Shown one piece after another: positions 50,810-59,614 of a DNA stretch of 64,000 bases. The stretch is from Fusibacter_C sp942493125. GTDB taxonomy: Bacteria; Bacillota; Clostridia; Peptostreptococcales; Acidaminobacteraceae. The first letter of the stretch is position 1; each line of letters opens with the position of its first letter. Under the pieces are notes generated by a model. That model searched no databases. It saw only the letters and a program-made list of their open reading frames with translations, and had not been told where the DNA came from. The stretch covers positions 1,984,001-2,048,000 of the forward strand of contig OW818667.1 of NCBI GenBank assembly GCA_942493125.1, in the 5' to 3' direction. The position numbers were made by a program, and so were the translations under genes.

Positions 50810-51874
50810 TCATTCACAATTTATATTTGAGTACATTGATTCATAGTAATTCGAATAATCGCCAGAGATAATATGGTTTATCCATTCAGAATTATTTAAA
50901 TACCATAAAATAGTTTCTTGTATGCCCTTTTCAAACGAATACTCTGGTTTCCATTTTAGTTGAGTCGATATTTTTGCATTATCAATTGCATATCTCCTAT
51001 CGTGTCCAGGGCGATCTTTTACATATTTTATCAAACTTTCAGATTTATCTAGAGAATTTATAATGGTTTTAACAATTTCAATATTGGTCTTTTCATTGTT
51101 TCCACCAATGTTATATACTTCTCCATATTCACCTTTAAATAGGACTGTATCTATTGCAGAACAGTGATCTTCAACATGAAGCCAGTCCCTAATTTGCATA
51201 CCATCTCCATAAACAGGAATTTCTTTATCCATTAAACAGTTTTTAATAATCAAAGGGATCAACTTCTCTGGAAACTGATTTGGTCCATAATTATTACTAC
51301 ATCTCGTTATATTTATTGGCATTCCAAAAGTTTCGTAATAAGCTCTGACTATCATGTCTGCACTCGCTTTTGAAGCTGAATATGGACTATTTGGTTCTAA
51401 TGCCATTGTTTCAACAAACATACCTGTTTTGCCTAGAGAACCGTACACTTCATCCGTTGAGACTTGTAAAAATTTGACACCAGGCTTAAATAGCTTGCAA
51501 TATTTATCTTCTGGGTTAACTTTCCAATGTTTTTTTGCTATATCTAAAAGTACTTGAGTACCAATAATATTAGTTGTCAGAAAAATTTCAGGTTCCTCAA
51601 TGCTTCGGTCAACATGTGACTCGGCAGCAAAATTCACAATAAAAGTGATTTCATGTTCAACAAAAACATCATTTATTTTACTCTTATCTCTAATGTCGGC
51701 TTTTAAAAAAGTGTACCTCTTATCATTACCGATTTCTATTAGATTTTCAAGATTCCCTGCATAAGTTAGTGAATCAATATTTATTATTTTTACATCACTA
51801 TGTTTTCTCAGCATATACTTAATAAAATTACTGCCTATAAACCCAGCGCCACCAGTAACTAGAATTGATGTCAT
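50810..51874 (-). CDS. rmlB: dTDP-glucose 4,6-dehydratase
   Basis: A 354-residue SDR enzyme converting dTDP-glucose to dTDP-4-keto-6-deoxyglucose. Visible: NAD site VTGGAGFIGSNF (about 6-17), LTYAGNLENL (about 37-46), FAAESHVDRSI (about 85-95), STDEVYGSL (about 132), and catalytic YSASKASADMIVRAYYETFGMP (Tyr about 161). GGGAGGAA precedes the ATG at 51874. It sits 13 bases downstream of rmlA. Without rmlC or rmlD nearby, its product goes to FdtA/FdtB rather than to rhamnose. Confidence 0.96.
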   Translation of the reverse strand: MTSILVTGGAGFIGSNFIKYMLRKHSDVKIINIDSLTYAGNLENLIEIGNDKRYTFLKADIRDKSKINDVFVEHEITFIVNFAAESHVDRSIEEPEIFLTTNIIGTQVLLDIAKKHWKVNPEDKYCKLFKPGVKFLQVSTDEVYGSLGKTGMFVETMALEPNSPYSASKASADMIVRAYYETFGMPINITRCSNNYGPNQFPEKLIPLIIKNCLMDKEIPVYGDGMQIRDWLHVEDHCSAIDTVLFKGEYGEVYNIGGNNEKTNIEIVKTIINSLDKSESLIKYVKDRPGHDRRYAIDNAKISTQLKWKPEYSFEKGIQETILWYLNNSEWINHIISGDYSNYYESMYSNINCE

Positions 51875-51886
51875 AATTCCTCCCAA

Positions 51887-52753
51887 CTACACTTTTGCAA
51901 TACTTAAAATATATTTGCCATACTCTGTCTTATCATACATTTTGCCAAGTTGATTCAACTGATCTTCCGTTATCCATCCATTAATAAAAGCAATCTCTTC
52001 AAGACAAGCGATATATAGACCTGTTCTTTTTTGTATTGTTTTAACGAACTCCGATGCATTTGACAGTCCGTCATAAGTGCCGGTATCCAACCAAGCAAAT
52101 CCTCTACCTAGTAACTCAACTCTTAATTTATTATCCTTTAAATATTCAATGTTTAAATCTGTAATCTCAATTTCACCTCTACTCGAAGGTTTTAGTGATT
52201 TTGCTCTTTGAACGACAGAATTATCATAAAAATACAAACCTGGAATTGCATAATTTGATTTAGGATTTTCAGGTTTTTCTTCCAAAGATATAACCCTGCC
52301 GGAAGTATCAAATTCTACAACCCCAAATTCATTTGGAGTATTTACATAATATCCAAATATTACAGCTCCTTCTTGTACTTCCGAGGCTGCTTTCAATCTT
52401 GGTACAAAACCTTGACCATAAAATATGTTGTCACCCAGTATTAAACATACACTATCGTCGCCAATAAATGATTCACCAACTATGAATGCATCAGCTAGTC
52501 CTCGAGGTTCTTTTTGAACGACGTACTGAATCTCCATACCCAATTTAGTCCCATCTCCAATAAGGTTTTTATAATTGTCTATATACTCTTCGTTCGTGAT
52601 AATCAAAACCTCTTTTATTTTTGATAGCATTAGAACGCTTAGTGGATAATAAATCATAGGTTTGTCATATATTGGCAATAGTTGTTTGCTAATTCCTTTA
52701 GTAATTGGATAGAGCCTTGAACCACTACCACCAGCTAAAATTATTCCTTTCAT
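51887..52753 (-). CDS. rmlA: Glucose-1-phosphate thymidylyltransferase
   Basis: A 288-residue nucleotidyltransferase joining dTTP and glucose-1-phosphate. Signature GIILAGGSGSRLYPITKGISKQLLPIYDKPMIYYPLSVLML (about 3-43), EPRGLADAFIVGE (about 82), LGDNIFYGQGF, EEKPENPKSNYAIPGLYFYD and GFAWLDTGTYDGL are all present. GGAGGAT precedes the ATG. It begins the nucleotide-sugar pathway completed by rmlB, fdtA and fdtB in the same operon. Confidence 0.96.
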   Translation of the reverse strand: MKGIILAGGSGSRLYPITKGISKQLLPIYDKPMIYYPLSVLMLSKIKEVLIITNEEYIDNYKNLIGDGTKLGMEIQYVVQKEPRGLADAFIVGESFIGDDSVCLILGDNIFYGQGFVPRLKAASEVQEGAVIFGYYVNTPNEFGVVEFDTSGRVISLEEKPENPKSNYAIPGLYFYDNSVVQRAKSLKPSSRGEIEITDLNIEYLKDNKLRVELLGRGFAWLDTGTYDGLSNASEFVKTIQKRTGLYIACLEEIAFINGWITEDQLNQLGKMYDKTEYGKYILSIAKV

Positions 52754-52810
52754 AAAAACATCCTCCAATTAGTGTCTAGTAATTAAATTTTGTCACCAAG
52801 TATCACTTTG

Positions 52811-53416
52811 TCAGGGACTAACATTAATCATTTTTATCACTTTAGCTGGATTTCCACCAATAATTGCATTTTCAGGATACTCTCCTCTAAAAACGACACT
52901 TCCAGCAGATATAATTGAATTTTTTCCAATTACGGTATCCTTTAAAATGATTACATTATTACCAATCCAAACATTTTCTTCAATAACAACTTGACCGATA
53001 CGACCTACATTTTGACGTTCACTTGGCTGAGTTCCGTGTGCTTCAAAATCAAAGATTGATACATTTGCACCTATACGTGTGTTTTTCCTTATTTCAATTT
53101 GGTTTAGTGAAACAATAAAACAAGAATTATTAAATGCAACATTATCACCTATAAAGATATTGCTATTCGAACTTCGTGCTTGAATTTCAATTAAACCATG
53201 TCTGTAATTTCCACCAAGTTTGTAGCCAAAAACTACGTTACTCCCAATATTTATTCTCCCGCTCCCAGTAAAAATTGTACGTTGGTTGAATTTTACTGAG
53301 TTAGATAAATTCACTTTTTTAAGACATAGAAAATTATTAATTACTACTTTAGATCTCTTCAGCATATAAATAAAATTAATTTTTATTTGAAATAATGTTA
53401 TAACTAATTTTTTCAT
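52811..53416 (-). CDS. Hexapeptide-repeat acyltransferase
   Basis: A 201-residue left-handed beta-helix acyltransferase (NodL/LacA/WbbJ type). The hexapeptide repeats run from about residue 65 to 185 (GNNVIILKDTVIGKNSIISAGSVV) and end with the family motif GGNPAKVIK; DFEAHGTQP holds the likely catalytic His. It acetylates a sugar, either O-acetylation of the polymer or N-acetylation of the 3-amino sugar (the role of FdtC); the GNAT protein downstream is the rival for the latter. AAGGTGG precedes the ATG. Just upstream is the flippase. Confidence 0.88.
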   Translation of the reverse strand: MKKLVITLFQIKINFIYMLKRSKVVINNFLCLKKVNLSNSVKFNQRTIFTGSGRINIGSNVVFGYKLGGNYRHGLIEIQARSSNSNIFIGDNVAFNNSCFIVSLNQIEIRKNTRIGANVSIFDFEAHGTQPSERQNVGRIGQVVIEENVWIGNNVIILKDTVIGKNSIISAGSVVFRGEYPENAIIGGNPAKVIKMINVSP

Positions 53417-53441
53417 CAAATATACCACCTTGATTGTGTGA

Positions 53442-54869
53442 TTACTTCTTTCTTAATTTAATGTCTGAAAATGTTGAAATCATCTCATTTTTATATATTA
53501 ATGCAATAACGGCCATTGAAAAAGCCGCGATGAAAATATTGACAATAATTTGGTTGTGAAAAAAAATTCTAGGTACAACTAGATTTAAAAGAAGAATCAT
53601 CGATAGTTTTATTATTCTAGCATTTATTTCAAGTAATTTGTATCGAAGTGCAAATATAATTACCATACAGATACTTGCAAAATATCCAATTACAGTTGCA
53701 ATGGATGCTCCTTCTATGCCTAATACTGGAATGAATAAATAGTTGAATCCAATGTTAATTATTGCACCAATCGCTAATGTAAGTGAACTGATGTAACTCT
53801 TTTTTACAATGACAAACTGTGTTGAAATGACTTGATACATCATCAATAATAATGGACATAAGAACAAATGAGCAACAACGATATACCCTTCTTCATAAGG
53901 ATATTTAAAAAGGATATCATAAAACAACTTAACAAATGGACTAACAATTATGAATGATAAAAAAGAAACAATAGTAAGAATCTCGAATAATTTCGAATTC
54001 ATTTTTATTTGATCCGAATCATTCATGGTCTTATATTTGAAATAACCATAACCTCCAGCAAATCCAGTGTATATTAACTGACTTAACTGAGCAATTTTAG
54101 AACCGACTGAATACACACCAAGATCATTTGATCCTAACAATTTTAAAATCATAATTCGGTCCATTGAATTAAAAACCCAATATATGAGAACAGTCGGTAC
54201 TAAAGGTATACCAATTTTCAACAGCGCTTTTGCTGTTGATGTTCTGAAATGACCCTCATTAATAAAATTTCTATTTCTAATCCAAAAGAAGATGACTAAA
54301 ACAAGCGTTGTCATTAAATTTGCGTATATAAGTCCATTATAAGACAGACCTCTAAAAACCAACCACAATGACATTCCATACATAATTACAGAGCTAATGA
54401 TGCCGGAATACATAAATACTTTTCGATGATTTTGTAATCTTGATGGTGCTTGAATTACCGCTGAATTTGCTCCTATAAATATAGTTATACTGGATAAAAT
54501 TATAACGCTAGAATATGAAGCACTATCGAATATAAACTCCGAAAAAATCTTGCTTAACAACACTAAAGTCACACAGACCACTAAAGAAGTAATTAAAATT
54601 AGTCCATTAGCCGTTTTAAGAATATCTAATCTAGATTGTGCATCCTCGCGAGCGAAATACTCTCTAAAAATTGCGTCACTCAATCCCATCATTACAAGCG
54701 GTGTTCCTAATCCAACTATAGTTCCATACATACTGTATATACCAAAATCCGAAGCATTTGGTAACATACTCGTAATAACTGGAAGAAGTAAAAATGGCAC
54801 AATTTTATTTAATATATTTATGAATCCATAGGAGAGCATATTTTCAATAAATAGTTTTTTTCTGCTCAT
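53442..54869 (-). CDS. Polysaccharide flippase (Wzx-like)
   Basis: A 475-residue protein with about 12-14 membrane segments, of the MATE-like Polysacc_synt family. Typical features: the opening ENMLSYGFINILNKIVPFLLLPVITSML, SDFGIYSMYGTIVGLG (about 38-53), and GIPLVPTVLIYWVFNSMDRIMILKLLGSNDLGVYSVGSKIAQ (about 215-256). It flips undecaprenyl-linked repeat units across the membrane for polymerisation. AAAGGAT precedes the ATG. It is 5 bases downstream of fdtB. Confidence 0.93.
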   Translation of the reverse strand: MSRKKLFIENMLSYGFINILNKIVPFLLLPVITSMLPNASDFGIYSMYGTIVGLGTPLVMMGLSDAIFREYFAREDAQSRLDILKTANGLILITSLVVCVTLVLLSKIFSEFIFDSASYSSVIILSSITIFIGANSAVIQAPSRLQNHRKVFMYSGIISSVIMYGMSLWLVFRGLSYNGLIYANLMTTLVLVIFFWIRNRNFINEGHFRTSTAKALLKIGIPLVPTVLIYWVFNSMDRIMILKLLGSNDLGVYSVGSKIAQLSQLIYTGFAGGYGYFKYKTMNDSDQIKMNSKLFEILTIVSFLSFIIVSPFVKLFYDILFKYPYEEGYIVVAHLFLCPLLLMMYQVISTQFVIVKKSYISSLTLAIGAIINIGFNYLFIPVLGIEGASIATVIGYFASICMVIIFALRYKLLEINARIIKLSMILLLNLVVPRIFFHNQIIVNIFIAAFSMAVIALIYKNEMISTFSDIKLRKK

Positions 54870-54874
54870 TTTAT

Positions 54875-55972
54875 CTATCCTTTAAAGGCATTAAGAACTT
54901 CAATAACATATCCTTGCTCTGACTCACTCATTCCATCATAAAGTGGTAAACTAAGTAACGTATCTGCATATTGTTCAGTTGTTTTAAAATCTCCCTTTTT
55001 ATAACCTAAATTATTGTATGCTTTGGATAAATGTGGCGGAATAGGATAGTGAATTGCAGTTTTTATACCTGAATCCTCAAGATACTGAATTAAGGCCATT
55101 CTTCTATCACTTCTTATTACAAATAAATGCCAAATATGTGTCGCACCTTTTTTTATCATAGGTTTAATTATCCAAGGATTATCAATTTCTCTAAGGTATC
55201 TTTCTGCAAGAGCAATTCTTTCTTCGCTAAGTGAGTCAAAATGCCTTAATTTAACATTTAATAATGCTGCTTGCATCTCATCTAAACGTGAGTTGACACC
55301 CTGAATTTCATTTTCGTATTTTATTATACTGCCATAATTTCTTAAAAGCTTAATTGACTGAAATAAAGCTTCATTGTTCGTTGTTATAGCGCCTGCATCA
55401 CCAAATGCGCCTAGATTCTTTGTTGGATAAAAACTAAAACATCCGATATCTCCCCAATTGCCAGTTGCTTTACCGTTGAACTTAGCACCATGGCTTTGAG
55501 CACAGTCTTCAACTACATATAAATTATATTTTTTGGCGATTCTATCAATTTCTGCCATGTCCGCTGATTGTCCATATAGATGAACAACTAATATCGCACG
55601 TGTTCGTTCAGTAATGTTTCTTTCAATTTCTAAAACGTTTAGATTATAATATTCATCAGGCTCAACAAATATTGGTGTCAAATCATTTTCAGTAACGGCT
55701 AAAACAGATGCAATATAAGTATTTGCTGGAACAATAACTTCATCACCTGGAGCTAAATTTAAAGCTCTAAAAGACAATATTAAAGCGTCAAGACCTGAAT
55801 TTAAACCAACGCAGTATTCTGTGCCAATATAACTTTTAAAATTATTTTCAAATTGCTTACATTGTTCTCCCAAAATGTAATTACCAGAGGTTAATGTATC
55901 AATTGCAGCTTGATCGTATTCTTCTTTATACTTTTGATAGCCTCTATCTAGTTGATTAAAGTTCACTTTCAT
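54875..55972 (-). CDS. fdtB: Sugar nucleotide 3-aminotransferase (FdtB/QdtB-like, DegT/DnrJ/EryC1/StrS family)
   Basis: A 365-residue PLP enzyme. NSGLDALILSFRAL (about 58), EDCAQSHGAKFNGK (about 155) and the PLP-lysine segment FSFYPTKNLGAFGDAGAI (Lys about 184) are clear. With FdtA directly upstream it should aminate dTDP-3-keto-6-deoxyhexose at C3. It overlaps fdtA by 17 bases. Whether the product is Fuc3N or Qui3N depends on FdtA stereochemistry, which I cannot tell. Confidence 0.92.
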   Translation of the reverse strand: MKVNFNQLDRGYQKYKEEYDQAAIDTLTSGNYILGEQCKQFENNFKSYIGTEYCVGLNSGLDALILSFRALNLAPGDEVIVPANTYIASVLAVTENDLTPIFVEPDEYYNLNVLEIERNITERTRAILVVHLYGQSADMAEIDRIAKKYNLYVVEDCAQSHGAKFNGKATGNWGDIGCFSFYPTKNLGAFGDAGAITTNNEALFQSIKLLRNYGSIIKYENEIQGVNSRLDEMQAALLNVKLRHFDSLSEERIALAERYLREIDNPWIIKPMIKKGATHIWHLFVIRSDRRMALIQYLEDSGIKTAIHYPIPPHLSKAYNNLGYKKGDFKTTEQYADTLLSLPLYDGMSESEQGYVIEVLNAFKG

Positions 55973-56378
55973 TCCAGTAACCGCCTTCTACGTATTTTAT
56001 AAAATCCTCATAATTCCTAATATAATCTGACTCTGAATACTTCTCAGAAGCAACAGCACATAAAATGGATCCTTCTTTTAACCATTTCATCTCATGCCAC
56101 ATACCGCGATAGACAATTATTGCTTTTTCGGGTGAATCGAGTAGAAAAATTTTCTTTTCAAATCCATTGTCCATCATGACTTCAATTTGACCATAGGGGC
56201 ACCAAATCATTTGATCGATTTTCTTATGCGCGTGATGACCTCTAACCGCGCCTTTCACGACATTGAATGTATAATAAACACGTTCAATATAAAATGGGAT
56301 TGTGTTGTTAGCTTCAATTGCTATAAGATTGCCTTGATCACTACCTTTAACGTCTAATTTAATAAAAATATTATCCAT
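55956..56378 (-). CDS. fdtA: dTDP-4-keto-6-deoxyglucose 3,4-ketoisomerase (FdtA/QdtA, cupin)
   Basis: A 140-residue WxcM-like cupin. Visible are IPFYIERVYYTFNVVKGAVRGHHAHKKIDQMIWCPYGQIEV (about 28-68), with the two catalytic His in RGHHAHKK, and MWHEMKWLKEGSILCAVASEKYSESDYIRNYEDF near the end. It moves the keto group from C4 to C3 before amination by FdtB. The pair is diagnostic for Fuc3NAc or Qui3NAc synthesis. Confidence 0.93.
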   Translation of the reverse strand: MDNIFIKLDVKGSDQGNLIAIEANNTIPFYIERVYYTFNVVKGAVRGHHAHKKIDQMIWCPYGQIEVMMDNGFEKKIFLLDSPEKAIIVYRGMWHEMKWLKEGSILCAVASEKYSESDYIRNYEDFIKYVEGGYWNESEL

Positions 56379-56386
56379 GATATTAC

Positions 56387-57205
56387 CTACCTATTTTTTG
56401 TAATTTTATACATAATAATGTCAGTATAATAGAATACCTTATATTTTAATAATGATAATAAGAAAATAATTTTTTGCCTTGAGCTGAAGTTTCCATTTTT
56501 ATATGCAAGCTTACGACAAAAATCAAAGTATATATTGAGTTTTTTCTTTGTATCAATTTGTTGAAATGTATTTGAGATATTGTTTGTATGCCTTCTATAA
56601 AGACTTGAAACTCTATTCTCGTAAACAATTTTTCCAATACTTGCTAATTTTATCCAAAGTTCCCACTCTCCATAATTGGGATATAGCGCTGATTCTGTAA
56701 AGCCTTTCACCTTTATAAAATCTGCTCGATTCATCATTAGACCACATGAATTGATACAATTTCCTTTAGATAAACGAAATAAATCAAATACTGTATTAGT
56801 CAGTTCTTCATGCGGCTTAAATATTTTACCTTTATCATCGATTAAGTCACTTTGACAAAAAACAAATACGACATCTGGATTCATATTACTTATCATGACT
56901 TCTACATGAGATGGCCTAAGCAAATCATCTTGGCCTAAAGCAATCACATATTTTCCAGTTGACGAATGGATACCTTTGTTCAAACTCTTTATTAATCCAA
57001 GGTTAACTTCATTTTTTATATATATAATTCTATTTTCTATTTGGCATATTTCAAGAATAATTTCTTCACTACGATCACCCGATCCATCATCAATGATGAT
57101 AATTTCAAGATTCTTATAACTTTGATTCATACAAGAATTTATAGTCTCAAATAAGAATTCGGCACCATTATAAACCGGTATAACAATACTAACCTTTTCC
57201 ATCAT
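56387..57205 (-). CDS. Glycosyltransferase family 2 protein
   Basis: A 272-residue GT-A enzyme: VSIVIPVYNGAEFLFETINSCMNQSYKNLEIIIIDDGSGDRS (about 5-46), the DXD-like QDD at about 97 (ALGQDDLLRPSHVEVM), and YGEWELWIKLASIG (about 178-191) in place of the usual ED catalytic region. It transfers one sugar of the repeat unit. Strongly AT-rich, like its neighbours. AAGGATG is the ribosome site; either of two consecutive ATGs may be used. Confidence 0.92.
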   Translation of the reverse strand: MMEKVSIVIPVYNGAEFLFETINSCMNQSYKNLEIIIIDDGSGDRSEEIILEICQIENRIIYIKNEVNLGLIKSLNKGIHSSTGKYVIALGQDDLLRPSHVEVMISNMNPDVVFVFCQSDLIDDKGKIFKPHEELTNTVFDLFRLSKGNCINSCGLMMNRADFIKVKGFTESALYPNYGEWELWIKLASIGKIVYENRVSSLYRRHTNNISNTFQQIDTKKKLNIYFDFCRKLAYKNGNFSSRQKIIFLLSLLKYKVFYYTDIIMYKITKNR

Positions 57206-57211
57206 CCATCC

Positions 57212-58408
57212 TTATAAACTATTTAGCACAACGTGCTTAAGCTCAGTGTTTTTTTCATGCATTTGACTTATTCTATCCATACTAATGCTCGATTGATGAA
57301 TCAATTTTTCTACATCGAGATTAAACAGTTCTTCTACAGTATATACAAAATTTCTTGAATTTGTTATTTCAGAAAACTCAACAATTTTATCCTGCCAAAT
57401 TACACCCATATATGGAAGTAGACATTTTTGCGCAAATATTAGGGCATGCATTCTGCCACCAATCAAATAATCAAGTTTGGTGTATAATGCCTTAACCTCA
57501 TCTTCTGATGATACATATTCAATAGTTGCTGGAATTTTAATATCATTTCCATTCAAATACGTCTCAAGTTTGCCAATTACTGCATAATCGATCGCTTCAG
57601 TAGAGAACAATATGACATTAAATTTTGAAGATAATTTCACGAGAGTGGTTTTAATAAAATTGAGATAAGTTTCAAAATCCAAGTGACTCTTAAAACAGAC
57701 TTCACTTATAACACAAATTCCAATATTGAGTCTTTGTTTATATTCTAGCCGATTTTTTATTTGACTTATTCTTGTTGAATAGAAATCGATATCTAAGGAA
57801 AAAACGGGATCAATTGTTTCGAGTATCTTTAAACAACTGTTTAAGTCCTCTAATACCGTCTTTGATTTTTTCCCTCGTACAGAAACAAGATTTGCCTGTG
57901 ACAGAACTTTACTATAAATGAATTTGCTCTTCTCATAAATAATTGGTCCTGCGCCTACAAAAACGATATCATACGGAATTTTTTTACGATGTGCTAAATT
58001 TGCTATATCTCTTAAAATAAGCGGCCATGCAGGAGAAATATCCATCAACATATTCCCGCCACCGATAATGATTTTGTCAGTATCGGCAAATTCTTCTGAA
58101 AGCTGTTTTATATTTCCCAATCTGAATTTTCTAAATTGAAAGGCTAATAAGCTCACATTTCGAACTCCAAACAGTTTAAATAATGTATTCTTCATCACTA
58201 ATCTAAATCTACTATCACTTATTTTTTGTGGTTCATCTACCAACACAGCATTTTTTTTCTTAATTACATCAACTTTTGTCAAAGTTAAAAAATCATATTT
58301 GACAATATCGCAGGAATACTTTAATTTAACCAGTTCTTCTAAAGCACTACTTAGTGCTAAGTCACCGATATTGTTGCTATTAAAAAAACTGATTAAAACT
58401 AATTTCAT
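57212..58408 (-). CDS. Polysaccharide pyruvyl transferase family protein
   Basis: A 398-residue protein of the CsaB/PssM type: SFFNSNNIGDLALSSALEELV (about 6-26), IIIGGGNMLMDISPAWPLILRDI (about 110-132), VSVRGKKSKTVLEDL (about 168) and the end region YLIGGRMHALIFAQKCLLPYMGVIWQDKI (about 330-358) with the GGRMHA motif. It would add a pyruvate ketal to a sugar from phosphoenolpyruvate. Pyruvylated glycans are the ligand of SLH domains, and SLH proteins are encoded at 24.3-36 kb, though this enzyme more likely decorates the operon's polymer. GGAGAG precedes the ATG at 58408. Confidence 0.88.
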   Translation of the reverse strand: MKLVLISFFNSNNIGDLALSSALEELVKLKYSCDIVKYDFLTLTKVDVIKKKNAVLVDEPQKISDSRFRLVMKNTLFKLFGVRNVSLLAFQFRKFRLGNIKQLSEEFADTDKIIIGGGNMLMDISPAWPLILRDIANLAHRKKIPYDIVFVGAGPIIYEKSKFIYSKVLSQANLVSVRGKKSKTVLEDLNSCLKILETIDPVFSLDIDFYSTRISQIKNRLEYKQRLNIGICVISEVCFKSHLDFETYLNFIKTTLVKLSSKFNVILFSTEAIDYAVIGKLETYLNGNDIKIPATIEYVSSEDEVKALYTKLDYLIGGRMHALIFAQKCLLPYMGVIWQDKIVEFSEITNSRNFVYTVEELFNLDVEKLIHQSSISMDRISQMHEKNTELKHVVLNSL

Positions 58409-58420
58409 ACTACTCTCCAT

Positions 58421-59614
58421 TTATTGAAACACTGCATTTATTAAGTTCTGCAATTCAAATTTCAATGTTTCTAGATTATGATTATCTACTGAAAGGCTAT
58501 GATTTTTTTGTACTAATTCTCGATAAAGTTCTTCATCTGAAAAAATACGTCTAATTTTATCTGATAAAGATTTACTATTATTACATTCAAATGTCAAAGC
58601 GTTAACTTCATTTTTTGCAAATTCACTTGTTTCTTTAAAATCCGATATAATTATTGGAATCTTTGCAAATCCAGCTTCATATATAGGTCTCGCTTGATGT
58701 GCCTTAGTGGATGGAAAAATTAATGCCTCTGATGCTTTATAGTATATATGTGGTTCACTAGTTGTTTCTAAGAAGATAATGTAACTCTGCAAATCATATT
58801 TTTCAATCATTTCATGAACTTTTTTATAATTTTTTCGTAATCCACTATATCTTATACCTTTATAAGCTTTTATATTATTTTTATTTCCTACAAAAAGGAG
58901 TTTAATATTTAGATCTTTTAAATACTGCATACTATTTACAACAATCTCTGAACCTTTAAGTTTAGAAAATCCACCTAAATAAAGTAAATACTTAAAATTA
59001 GGGTCTAAGTTAAGTTTATACTGTGCAGTTGATTTGCTAACTTGATCATATATGTGTCCTTCTACTTTATCATAAATTAACAACTGATTCTCTATTTTAC
59101 CACCTGCTTTTTTCATATCAAATTTTGATATAAATGCAACTCTTTTAAAATATTTTGAGAGTCCTTTCTTAATAAGACTAGTTCTAAAACCAATTATTCC
59201 ATTTTGAAACGCTTCTCTATGAAAACAAACTGATGGTATGTTTTTTTCAAAAGTGATTTTGCCTATCCAAAATAAAGTCATAGAATTCACAAATACTAGA
59301 TCAGGAGATTCATTTTCAATGATTTTTTTAACTTTAGGAAAATCGTTCAATATACTGAAAGCATTTACAAAAGTTCTAATTGAAAAAAAATATTTGATCC
59401 CACCATTATAATGCGCAAAAATCTTTGGTGTCCCATCTGTTTCTATTACTTCTATGTTAAGCTCTTTTATTGCTTTTACCATATCATTTGGTGTATTAGG
59501 ACAAACCACCTTTATATTGTATTTATTGACATCCAACGATTTCAGAATATGGAGCAAACTTAAACCAGCGCCACCTAAGCCTCCAAAATGATGGAAAATT
59601 AGTATTTTTTTCAA
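58421..59614 (-). CDS. Glycosyltransferase family 4 protein
   Basis: A 397-residue GT-B enzyme starting at a TTG preceded by AGGAGGGG. N-terminal FHHFGGLGGAGLSLLHILKSL (about 6-26), then SPDLVFVNSMTLFWIG (about 105), YLLYLGGFSKLKGSEIVVNSM (about 212-232) and the donor site ASEALIFPSTKAHQARPIYEAGFAKIPIIISD (about 298-330). It overlaps the Wzy-like gene by four bases. It builds one linkage of the repeat unit. Confidence 0.92.
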   Translation of the reverse strand: MKKILIFHHFGGLGGAGLSLLHILKSLDVNKYNIKVVCPNTPNDMVKAIKELNIEVIETDGTPKIFAHYNGGIKYFFSIRTFVNAFSILNDFPKVKKIIENESPDLVFVNSMTLFWIGKITFEKNIPSVCFHREAFQNGIIGFRTSLIKKGLSKYFKRVAFISKFDMKKAGGKIENQLLIYDKVEGHIYDQVSKSTAQYKLNLDPNFKYLLYLGGFSKLKGSEIVVNSMQYLKDLNIKLLFVGNKNNIKAYKGIRYSGLRKNYKKVHEMIEKYDLQSYIIFLETTSEPHIYYKASEALIFPSTKAHQARPIYEAGFAKIPIIISDFKETSEFAKNEVNALTFECNNSKSLSDKIRRIFSDEELYRELVQKNHSLSVDNHNLETLKFELQNLINAVFQ

